Below are positions 13,018-22,495 of a stretch of DNA of 64,000 bases, piece after piece; positions within the stretch are counted from its first letter, which is position 1, and each line of letters begins with the position of its first letter. Source of the stretch: Sipunculus nudus. Lineage: Eukaryota; Annelida; Sipuncula; Golfingiida; Sipunculidae. Under the pieces are notes generated by a model. The model was not told where the DNA came from. It saw nothing but the letters and a program-made list of their open reading frames with translations, and did no database searches. The stretch lies in contig CM049307.1 of NCBI GenBank assembly GCA_026874595.1, forward strand, positions 55,013,870 to 55,077,869, given 5' to 3'. A program made the translations under genes and the position numbers.

Positions 13018-13860
13018 TTGATTTGAGTTTGTCTGTCTGTCCGTCTGTCTGTCTCTCTGTCCGTCTCTCTGTCCGTCCGTCAGGTTTTTTTTCGTTTCCG
13101 TGTGATAACTTTCCTAAATATTATCTGAATTTATTTAATTTTTGTCAGTGATTGCTCTCATGCTGACCTTGGTTGGGATTGGTTTTAGAGTGTCTGGCTC
13201 CTGTCTGTCTGTCTGTCACTCTGTCTGTCTGGCCGTCAGGTTTTCGTTTCCGTTTGATAACTTTTCTTAATATTATCCGATTTCATTCAAGTTTTGGTCA
13301 GACATTGCTCTTATGCTTACCTTGGTTAGGATTGGTTTTCGAGTGTCTGGCTTCTGTCTGTCTATCTGTCACTTTGTCTGTCTGTCTATCAGGTTTTCGT
13401 TTCCATGGGGTAACTTTCCTAAATATTATCCGATTTCATTCAAATTTGGGTCAGTGATTGCTCTCATGTAAACCTTGGTTGGAATTGGTTTTGGAGTGTC
13501 TGGCTTTTGTCTGTCTCTCACCGTCCGTCCGTCCGTCCGACCGTCAGGTTTCAGTTTCCGTGCGATAACTTTCCTAAATATTATCCGATTTAATTCAAAC
13601 ATGTGTCAGTGATTGCTCACATGCTTTCCTTGGTTGGGATTGGTTTGGAGTGTCTGCCGTCTGTCTGTCTGTCACTCCTCTGTCCGTCCATCGGATTTTC
13701 CTTTCTTTGCGACAACTTTCCTAAATATTATCCTATTTCATTCAAATTTTGGTCGGTGATTGCGCTCATGCTCACCTTGGTTAGGATTGGTTTTGGAGTG
13801 TCTGCCTTCTGTCTGTCTGTCTGTCACTCTGTCTGTCCATCTGTTATCAAGCATGAAAAA
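13018..13860. repeat. ~150-bp tandem array with (GTCT)n tracts, about five units
   Basis: The marker 'aactttcctaaatattat' or close variants recurs near 13107, 13258, 13411, 13567 and 13707, a period of roughly 147-156 bp. Each unit also has 'tgctctcatgct.accttgg', 'ggattggttt..gagtgtctg' and a GTCT-rich run. Open frames through it are by-products of the repeat. The tandem core next to a GC hairpin resembles pearl/HINE-type nonautonomous elements of molluscs (inference). Confidence 0.88.
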
Positions 13861-14204
13861 CAACAAGAGCCGTAAGCGGAGGACATAAATTCCACGAATG
13901 TGCTTGTTTATGATAAAAATAAGCATCTTGTTTGGTCAGAGAATTTGCCAAAAGTTGGCTGTACATTTCATTTGACATTTATGATTATATTAATAGAATT
14001 TGATAATAAACCAATGCCGCGTACAGTGGAATATTAAAATTTCAGTATATCGTATCATCTATACATGCATCATTCAATTTTTATGCAACAAATCATATTT
14101 CAATATTTGAAAACTAGAAATAACTAAAAAAAGTAATTTTATATGAAACTTCACGGATAAACAGCCAGGATCGCATGAACGTCCATGACAATTGGTATGA
14201 GCAT

Positions 14205-14905
14205 TCATACTGGAGTCTACAGGTAACTCAGGAGTTGCAACTGGGAGTACTTGAGATGGCGTTGTACGCCTGTCTCTATGCTTGCTGAGGGCCATAATAG
14301 AGCAGTGTACCAGTCGATCCCCGTGAATGCCCACCTGGACAGTGCCTTACAAAATCAGTCATATATCAAACCACAGTCAGTACACAGAAAACGGAAAAGC
14401 GGATGAAACGTTCATCGGTCTCACGGAAAACTCGTTAAAAAGAGATAAAACAACCATAAAACATGGTTCAGATACCCGGAAAAAAGAAATAGTACGGAAC
14501 TCAGTAAATTCATTCGGGAGCTAAAAGAGAAGAACGTAAAATTTGAAATACAGTGGAGAATACTAAGAAAAGCCAAATCACATTCCCCAGAAACTACTAG
14601 ATGTAACCTGTGTCTGTGGGAGAAATAGTTAATTATATGTAAAAAAAAAACCTGGCCACGCTTAACAACGGTGGACACGCCAACAATTTCCACTTACGTA
14701 AACTTAACACAAAGCGTAATCAAGATAAGGCGCTTTGTACAGGTATTATAAACACAAACACGTTTCAGTGAACAACAAGATGATTAATGCACGAACCCTC
14801 CAGTTATACCGATCTGAAGAGTGCCATATAACGGTACGAAACTAATTAGTTATCAATAACATGATGCTTACAATCGTTTGATTCCTTTCACATAATATAT
14901 ATATA
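14205..14905 (+). repeat. Right arm of ~2.5 kb inverted repeat
   Basis: Inverse match of 12405-12988. It also contains about 300 bp (14340-14640, the GIY-YIG part) not clearly matched in the left arm. The arm ends at a short (AT)n run at about 14895. Confidence 0.85.
14384..14668 (+). pseudogene. Penelope-like element GIY-YIG endonuclease C-terminus, broken
   Basis: Plus-strand translation gives 'FIGLTENSLK' (the YIGLTE-type start of the Penelope GIY-YIG domain), then, after a one-base frameshift near 14490, 'LSKFIRELKEKNVKFEIQW', 'RILRKAKSHSP' and 'TTRCNLCLWEK', ending at TAG 14626-14628. Penelope-like elements carry this domain C-terminal to their reverse transcriptase, with the conserved Cys-containing 'RCNLCL.EK' motif. 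After the TAG the frame continues 'LIICKK', so the stop may itself be a nonsense mutation. No reverse transcriptase was found upstream. Confidence 0.85.
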
Positions 14906-15899
14906 TCAACTCTTAAAGGTTAGCAACTCTTACAGCAACTCTAAAAGGTTTAACAGGTAGGATTCACCCTATACTATATTTCAGAAGCCGTTTCCATGCG
15001 TTTGCCAAATGGTTTTAGAATGAAAAAGCACCCTTGTCAAAAGTTATAGCCTGGAAACCCCCATATACCAGACCCTGTGAAACACTAAAGGGACCATGGA
15101 GAAAACGACACTCTCTTAGAAAGAAACGGTCCACTAACGGTTCTAAGGTTCAATGGCACCTTAAATAAGCCATCTCCCAAAAGGCTAAATAGACATAACC
15201 TAGGTGATTGAGGGCACAGACTTCAGTATTTGTGGTCTTGAAAGTCAGCACATGGAGTTTAAACACTATATCTATACATTTATTTCACTACAGTGATTTA
15301 GTGGAGATACCACGTTGTCATTGGTCTGATTACAATTCTTTGATCTGTGCCCACCCTGATATTATTGTGCCAACAATTTTAAACAAAATAAGTTTATAAG
15401 GTTTTTTTTCAGATAAATTGCTGAAAGACCAACCAGACAAGGGGAAAAAAGTACCTAGCTGCAAAACAGGGGTCTAAAGTTACAAACAAAGAGAAATATG
15501 AAAGTTAAATGCAGACAATGGACATTAAGGACATTCGAAGTCACGTATTACGATGATTTGGTTCAGTCTATATTGCATCGCCAAGATGCTATTTTTAATA
15601 ATCATTCTGTCCACTGTAGATAAGGGCTCCCTTAAGCAGACGGAAAAATAGAAAGATAGATGTTTTCTATAGAAAGAAGAATCTCCTGAGATGATGCCCA
15701 TTCTTTAGATAGGATCACCTGTTCAGCTGTATACGTTATCTTTCTTGCTGCAGATGGCAGGGTGGACATCCGTAGTGTCTTAGATAATTGGGATGATGGA
15801 CCTCTTAATTTCCTTAGCTATGAAGGGGTACCATCTGTACGCTAGTCAAGATCATAAGCTAATGATTACTTTCTCACCATCAAGGGAAAATATGGGAAC
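14906..15899. other. No recognisable gene
   Basis: No supported exon or repeat between the inverted repeat and the 3' end of the large minus-strand LINE. Confidence 0.4.
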
Positions 15900-16215
15900 T
15901 TTTATTATTATTAATGTACATTTATACTGCTAAAATATGCATTACAGAACATAACATTTTAACAGTTACATAATAAAGAAATGCAAAGGGTTAGATATGA
16001 ATTATACTAACAAGCTAAAATCAGTATCTGATAATAGCAATCATTGTGAGTAGACATTTTTCTCTATGAAAAAGAAAAGTTTTAAGTTTAGTTTTAAAAG
16101 CAGAGAGATTTGAATAGTTTCTAAGACGCTTAAGAAGGATTTTTCCATAATTTTGGCGCAGCTATGGAAAAGGCACGGTCGCCACATGTTACCATTCGAT
16201 TTGACAGCACCCGTA

Positions 16216-18150
16216 TTAAGGAGGCATCAGCCGATCGTAAAGCACCAGCAGCCTGATATTGAAGAATGAGGCCACAGGAGACATACCGTGTAGAGTTTTG
16301 AATGTAATCAAAAGAAGTTTAAACATAGTCCGCTTAGCTACAGACAGCCAGCGTAGGTAAGTAAGAATAGGGGTTATATAATCATGTTTTTTCTTTACGC
16401 TTTTCCAGACGAGCAGCACCTTTTTGGACATGTTGGAATTGAGAGAGAGAGATGTTGAATTGGAAGACTTTTGCAGTAATCAATCCAGGAAGAAATAAAA
16501 GCATGGGCCAGCATTTGTGCTGCTTCTGCAGGAATATGATTCCTTATCCAGCAATGTTCCTGATGTAAAATGGTCTTACAGACAGAAAGGGTATGTGGCC
16601 GAAAACTGAAACCCCGAAAATGAACACCAAGATTTTAAACCTGGACAGACTGTTGTACAGTTGAACCACTAAGGTGTTATATCAGCAAGGTGACGCTTTC
16701 TATCGAGAACAATATATTCAGTTTTATTGCTATTCAGTTTGAGCTTGCTTTTAATCACCCGGGATTAAACGTCCAGAACACAATTTTGAATAGCTTCCAC
16801 CGTTGATGATGCTGAAACTGTATTTGGTTCAAAAGAAATATACTGCTAAACATCATCAGCATAGCTGAGAAAAATAAGTTTATGCTTTCTGATGATATGA
16901 CCCTACGGAAGTAGAAAAATTGAAAAAAAGTAATGGGCCCAGGACAGATCCTTCTGGCACATCCCACTGCATTATTTGCTTCACTGAAAGCCTGTTGTGG
17001 ATGAGGACTCGTTGCTGTCTGGACGACAGATACGATTTAAACCACTAAAGTACCGTTCCTGATAGTCCAAGCTTGATGGTCCACAGTATCAAAAGCTGCA
17101 CTCAGATCAAGAAGAAAATGCTGCACTCAGATCAAAAAGTACAAGCAGGACAACATTACCATCGTCAAGTGAGCGGAACTCATCATTTTGGATTTAAAGC
17201 AAAGAAGTTTTAGCACTTTGAAATTTCCGATAAGCAGACTGAAATTTTTCAAAAAAGTTATTTCCTTCGTGGGAAAATGTTTCCATTTACTGGATAAGCT
17301 GCGAGGCCACCAAACGCTCAAGTAGTTTTGAAAAGAAAGGAAGATTAGAGATTTGCCTGTAGTTGCTGTAACAGATTCAAGTGTATCCTTCTTCATTAAA
17401 GGAGAAACAAATGCTTCCTTATTTTGCAAGGAAAATTGTCCAGAAGATAGAGACAAGTTTACAGCATGGGTAATGAGAGAAATAAGCACATCAGCACAGT
17501 TCTTCAGAAGGTAGATGGGCACAGCATCCAGAAGGCAAGATTTAGATAGAGAAATCCCAGTGATTTTGAGGAGAAAATCTTGAGACACGGAAGCAAACGG
17601 TCAATACTACAGGTTGATGAAACAACAGGTTCTATGTAGACATGTTTAGGGTAAATTTGATCATGTTCTGAACGTAATTTTTCAATCTTTTGTGGGAAAA
17701 AAATTTTTAACGATGTGGCAAGCATCTTATAAGAGTCACTTTCCGGAAATGGTAAAGGACTGCCCTTTTGTAACAAGTCCTTTATGATTCCGAGAATGGA
17801 TCCTTGATTAGACTGGTTCGACTGAATAAGTGCTGAGTGTTGAAACAGATGATTTCTCACACTTTTGAAGCTCTGAAATCTATAATTAATTTAGAATGAC
17901 GCCATTTTTTTTTCGCATCGACGCTTCTCTGTCTTCGTGTTATAAATAAAGTCATTGAATCATGGCTGATTAGGACGTAATCTGCTTTGTTGGTTAATCA
18001 CAGGGACATGAATGTCAAGAGTGTATCTCAGATCTGTGTTGAGAAATTCAACAGTATCGTTTAGATCCATATTTTCAGGGATCACACTAAGCCGAGCAGT
18101 AACATCATTCCAAAATTTAATCAGCCATAATTTGATTTTCCATGCCCAGG
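16216..18150 (-). pseudogene. LINE reverse transcriptase domain, decayed
   Basis: Minus-strand pieces in order: 'FWNDVTARLS' and 'KKWRHSKLIIDFRASKV' (linker, 18110-17880), 'DAVPIYLLKNCADVL' and 'HAVNLSLSSGQFS' (~17540-17420), 'VSPLMKKDTLES' (~17390), then out-of-frame remnants of the palm with 'VPEGSVLGPL' at ~16950-16920 and the catalytic 'SYADDV' at 16849-16866, and finally 'ILTYLRWLSVAKRTMFK' (~16330). The YADD box with an upstream G-S-V-L-G-P is characteristic of LINE polymerases of the L2/CR1 type. Several frameshifts are present. Confidence 0.85.
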
Positions 18151-18413
18151 CGTGAAAGTTTTAAGTCTAGTTTAAGTTATGCTGGTCCATATCTATGTGA
18201 TCAGCTGCCTTTCTCTTTAAAGTCTGCCTCAAATTATGAAAATTTTCAACTTATATATAAATGTTTATTGCGATAGCACAAATTTAAATTACACATGTAT
18301 ATGAACCATAAACCTACCTTTTATCAATCACATAAGATATGTAATTTTGATATTTTTTAAAATCTTCCATGTATCTTACGTCATAACAGCATGTTTTTGA
18401 TCTTTTACACTAT

Positions 18414-19638
18414 TGTTACGAAGACAAATTGTTCAGGGGAAAATATCGGGCCGATCCGGGATTCGAACCCATGTCGGTGGCGCACATGTCCGACGTTCCA
18501 ACCGCTTCGCTAGAAAAGCTAGCTTCACTAGCCAGACAGTTCGGTCCGCTTTAATGTTGTTCAGGGGAAAATATCGGGCCGATCCGGGATTCGAACCCGT
18601 GTCGGTTGCGCACATGCCCGACGTTCCAACCGCTTCGCAAGAAAAGCAAACTTCACTGGCCAGACAGTTAGGTCCGCTTTTATGTTAGTCAGGGGAAAAT
18701 ATCGGGCCGGTCCGGGATTCGAACCCATGTCGTCGGCGCACATGTCCGGCGTTCCAACCGCTTCGCAAGATAAGCAAGCTTCACTAGCGAGACAGTTCGG
18801 CCCGCTTTTATGTCACCTTATAACACATCCCCTCTTAAGAGCGTTCTGCTATCAGAAAAAGACTATTTATCCCAGAAGTCACACTTTGGTAGGATTATTC
18901 CCTGGGCGATAAAATTAACCGTCACATTGGATGCCCCCATTTGTTACGAAGACAAATTTTTCAGGGGGAAATATCTGGCCGATCCGGGATTCGAATTATA
19001 TTAACCAATGTGGTTGACGCACATGTCCAGCGTACCAACGGCTTCGCTAGCAAAGTTCGGTCCGCACTTATATCACCCCGTAACACACCCCCTCTTAGGA
19101 GCGTTCTGCTATCAGAACAAGACTAATTATCCGAGGAGTCACACTTTGGTGAGCTTATTCCCTGGGCCACAATGTTTACCGTCACGTTGGACGAGCGCCC
19201 TTTTTGTTACGAAGACAAATTAATTGTTCAGGGGAAAATATCGGACCGATCCGGGATTCTAACCCATGTCGGTGGCGCACATGTCCGGCGTTCCAACCGC
19301 TTCGCTAAAAAAGCAAGCTTCACCAGCGAGACAGTTCGGTAAGCTTTTATGTCACCTCGTAAGACACCCCCTCTTAAGAGCGTTCTGCTATCAGAACAAG
19401 ACTAATTATCCAAGAACTCACACTTTGGTGAGCTTATTCCCTGGGTCACAAAGTTTACCGTCACGTTGGATGAGCCCCCATTTGTTACGGAGACACATTT
19501 TTCATGGGAAAATATCGGGCCAATCCGGGATTCGAAACGATGTGGGTGGCGCACAAGTCCAGCGTACCAACCGCTTCGCTAGCAAAGCAAGCTTCACTAG
19601 CGAGACAGTTCGGTCCGCTTTTATGTCACCCCGTAACA
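18414..19638 (-). mobile_element. TRIM-like LTR element: four LTR-like units with tRNA-like insert
   Basis: Starts TGTTACG and ends CGTAACA, flanked by CTAT on both sides (18410-18413 and 19639-19642). It contains four LTR-like units (18414-18830, 18942-19085, 19205-19364, 19483-19638) separated by three ~112-120-bp internal segments. On the minus strand each internal segment starts two to four bases after the LTR end with a TGGGGGCTC(A/G)TCC-type primer-binding-site-like motif (intact in one copy, altered in two) and ends in a purine tract, AAGAGGGGG. That is LTR-retrotransposon anatomy with no coding capacity. The first unit is enlarged by three 128-bp copies of its core. Confidence 0.8.
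18432..18815 (-). repeat. 128-bp tandem core of the first LTR-like unit, tRNA-like, three copies
   Basis: Units start near 18432, 18560 and 18688. On the minus strand each has an A-box-like 'TAGCGAAGCGG' (first copy 18502-18512) and a B-box 'GGTTCGAATCC' (18459-18469) about 43 bp apart, with GTCGG/CCGAC able to pair between them and a T-arm-like CGGG-TTCGAAT-CCCG in the second copy. This is the layout of a type 2 Pol III promoter. It is not a functional tRNA: the would-be anticodon loop is too long and acceptor pairing is poor. Single copies of the core recur in the other three LTR-like units. Confidence 0.8.
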
Positions 19639-19774
19639 CTATATACCGATATATGAGTATTATTAATTGCATTATGTCATGTTATCTGGATCATATATGT
19701 ATCTTATTGTTTTTATGTGTAACTAACTTTACCCGGGACCCTATTGAAAAAAAACAGCAAATGAGCTGGTAAAA

Positions 19775-21450
19775 CCTGTTTGAACATAAATGAAAATCCT
19801 GAAAGACCGAGGATGAATAATTTTTAAGCCGGTGGAATTGAACATTCCTTGTGGCAGCTTTTGGCTTATCAAGCATGATTTCACATAGAAAAGAAACGTG
19901 TTCTGAAAGGAACGTATCACAGATCGGGGAACTATTAATATTAATTTCATCGTGCCTTGTAATGATTAAGAGTGTTACCAGACACATAGGTTTGGCATGT
20001 GTTACGGAACCTAACATCAACAGATCACGTATGTGTGATGAACATTAATTTTGTAATGGAGAAAAAAATCTGTAACACTAGGCAGCGTGAAATGTCTAGG
20101 GGAACGAACAAAGAAGCCAGTGTTTTTTGTTAACAAATAACTATAATTTATTCTTAAAACAACCCTAACATTACAATACACTAAATCAACACAGTATAAC
20201 AGCAGTATAACAGCAAATCAATACAATCACACAGTAAAATAAACAAAGTGCACAGTACCTGGATACCACCACTGCCACAGCGAAAAGTTCTTTAAAACGT
20301 ATAAGCCGGACGAACAGTTCACACAAAATCTCTCAGAGAATAACAGTCCAATGTAAAGCTCTTGTAACAATCCAGAAAGTAAATTTGAGTCAGACGGGCA
20401 GCACTAAATTGTAAAATGTAAGTAATAGTAGAACCCCTGAAATTAATGGATAATCGGATAGGTCCGACAAACTGACATACACACGTCTGTGTCCGCTCGA
20501 ATATTCTCTCTCCTCACCCTCGGCTCCAAAACACAGTCCCCTATTTATAACTTCTCACCTTCAGCCGAGAATCTTCGAACGATCTAAAGAATCTAACATG
20601 GTACACACGTTCAAAGAACATACTAGAACAAAGAACGCTGTGTATCTAGGGTTCAACCAATGCTGATTAAACCGAGCCTGCAACATCCGGCCAGGCGAGG
20701 CCGCTACAACACGAGCTACGCGTGGCAAACAAACCAAACGCCAACAACACATGGAACATCTGTGTGCACAATAAAACAATCTTCTGAAAGACCGCTGCAC
20801 ACAATAAAAGGGCACCTGTAACACATGTCACATGTTGAGTGAGACAAAAACTTTCCGTAAACCTGCCAAAACTGCTGCCTTATTTGTTCTCAAAGTGTAT
20901 GTTGACGTCTCCAGTGATAAAAAGTCTGCCATGCAGAAGTAAGAAATGTTCCACGAATTCTGAGAAATTCTGAAAAAAAAATGAAGAGGTACTGACTTTT
21001 TTCTATATGAATATGGTGGCCTATGCAAAATAAGTAATTTCTTTGCACTTGTGCCACCACAGATGTTAACCTGGATGTACTCAACAGAACTTGTCTGTCC
21101 AGATTTATCATGGTCGGTCTGTAATCCTTTTTTATATAAAAACAGATGCCGCCACAAGACCTGTTCTGAAGCAGCTTGAGTACTGCTTGTAATTTTTATT
21201 AATGAGATCACCAAGTACTGCTGTATCCTCTGACTTTAACCGTGTCTCTGTAATACAGGCTAAATCAATATCTTTCTCTGACAGAGAGTTTGATACAATG
21301 TCTTCCTTGTTATGTGCAGACTGAGCATTGCTAATACAAAGAAGAGCTGATTCAACTTTGTGATGTGACTTTTTTTTGCAGTTTAATCACCTTCAAATTC
21401 AACCAATTTAGCCCCGAAGGCTTTTAGCATGAATACATTCATGGATTACT
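19775..21450 (-). pseudogene. LINE apurinic-like endonuclease domain, split by a solo LTR
   Basis: Minus-strand translation shows 'CISNAQSAHNK' and 'DLACITETRL' (about 21340-21240), the N-terminal part of the LINE endonuclease; 'ILHRPPYSYRKK' (~21020); and 'LFITGDVNIHF' (~20925-20892), equivalent to the catalytic GDFN box with F changed to V. After the LTR it resumes with 'LIITRHDE', 'DTFLSEHVSFLCEI' (the SDH-type catalytic box, here SEH) and 'LDKPKAATRNVQFHRLKN' (~19950-19815). Catalytic motifs are altered and stops are present, so it is inactive. Confidence 0.85.
20000..20823 (-). mobile_element. Solo LTR (824 bp) with 4-bp target duplication
   Basis: Begins TGTTACGG and ends CTGTAACA on the plus strand, flanked by CATG at 19996-19999 and 20824-20827. 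Removing it with one CATG rejoins the LINE endonuclease coding sequence. On the minus strand it has a TATA-like 'TTATAAATAG' (about 20540) and an AATAAA polyadenylation hexamer (20147-20152), in the order U3-R-U5. No internal retroviral-type genes are adjacent, so it is a solo LTR. A related sequence starts at 63681. Confidence 0.85.
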
Positions 21451-21700
21451 GGGCGAATCGACAGGTTTTAAATGAAAAAGTTTCTTGCGCAGGTTTCTGG
21501 GGACTGAACATTTATTGATGGCCGAAGAACAACTCTGTTCTGCTGTAGGTGATACATTTTGCATCAGAAGCTAATATTTCAAAAGAGACCTTACCAGATG
21601 CATGAACAAGACCTTATTGCATTCAAGAGACAACCTTGTTAGCTATTATGCCGTGGCTTGAAGTGAACCTTGTTGAAAAATCCTGCAGGTTGGAAATACA

Positions 21701-22313
21701 TCTTAAGGAATTAAAAAGCCACGACTTCTTTAAATGAGGTGGGAAGGCGGTTGCACAAGTGTGGTTGTTAATTATTATACCTTAATACTGTCGTATACAT
21801 TATATAGCAAGGGGCGTAGCCGAGATAAAGAGAAGGGGGGGGGGGGGTATGGGTGGCAGTTGGTTGGAGGGGTTGGAGTTGTTGAGGATACAACAAGAAA
21901 AGACTGTGCATATAAATATAGGTTTACACGTCACTATCCGAAATATGGAAGGTGTCTGCTGTGTCAGTTGTTATCACTATTTGAAATTCCTTTACATATA
22001 TTGTATCATATTTGATAAATACTTGTTTGGACTATTAATTTCCGGTGACATTTTTTGGTTTGTTATAGAAATGTTATACTGCGAGATTAAAATGAATGTG
22101 ACGTTAAATTCAATAGAATTTTCGATAACCAATAAACCGATTAGTCGTTAGAAAAAGGAAGGATTGATAAAAGCCTGCGCTGCTAATTGTATAGCTAATG
22201 ATGAAATGATCCGGGGGGGGGGGGGGGTAGGCATGCGCTTAAAGGTATTTTGCATGTGATGTAACTCGTAGCCATACCGACAGATATACTTGCACTTTAT
22301 CAACAAACAATAT
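21701..22313. other. No recognisable gene; two G tracts
   Basis: Contains G13 at 21835-21847 and G15 at 22213-22227. The open frames around 21734-22151 are partly created by the G tract and show no known motif. Confidence 0.45.
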
Positions 22314-22495
22314 GCAACCTTGTGTCAATTTCTCCGGCGAAGGAAAATATGTAATCTTGTGTCAATTTCTCCGGCGAAGGACAATATGTAATCTTGTGTC
22401 AATTTCTCCGGCGAGGGACAATATGTAACCTTGTGTCAATTTCTCCGGCGAAGGACAATATGTAACCTTGTGTCAATTTCTCCGGAGAAGGGCAA
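22314..22495. repeat. 37-bp minisatellite, five units
   Basis: Units start at 22314, 22351, 22388, 22425 and 22462, each with 'cttgtgtcaatttctccgg' and differing at only a few bases. The last unit is diverged at its 3' end. Confidence 0.95.

Larger units (their letters stand above)
18151..19770 (+). mobile_element. Plus-strand LINE 3' end, split by the TRIM-like element
   Basis: Left of the TRIM, plus-strand translation near 18165 reads 'SLSYAGP..' followed by 'QLPFSLKSASNYENFQ', the usual extreme C-terminus of a LINE reverse transcriptase. Right of the TRIM (19639-19770) the sequence reads like a LINE 3' end ('gggaccctattgaaaa' then 'cagcaaatgagctgg'). The two halves meet when the TRIM and one CTAT copy are removed. 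The insertion lies inside the minus-strand LINE linker. Outer boundaries are estimates. Confidence 0.65.
15900..21700 (-). mobile_element. L2/CR1-like LINE (minus strand), interrupted by nested insertions
   Basis: One ancestral LINE explains the minus-strand fragments: endonuclease at ~21450-20824, endonuclease end and linker at ~19999-19775, further linker at ~18150-17880, reverse transcriptase at ~17860-16216 and a 3' end with short TTA repeats near 15900. It is split by an 824-bp LTR (20000-20823) and by a composite insertion (~18150-19770). Without these it would be about 3.3 kb. The first base of the element near 21700 is uncertain. Numerous frameshifts and stops make it dead. Confidence 0.82.

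Noticed and set aside
13173..13875. Cys- and Ser-rich plus-strand frames with periodic LSVCLS
   Set aside because: Product of the ~150-bp tandem array with GTCT runs.
18413..19772. Several 60-168 codon open frames on both strands across the TRIM-like array
   Set aside because: They repeat with the tandem units and run through LTR-like and tRNA-like DNA; no protein family features.
22314..22495. CRISPR-like array
   Set aside because: The 37-bp units are contiguous with no unique spacers, and the genome is eukaryotic.
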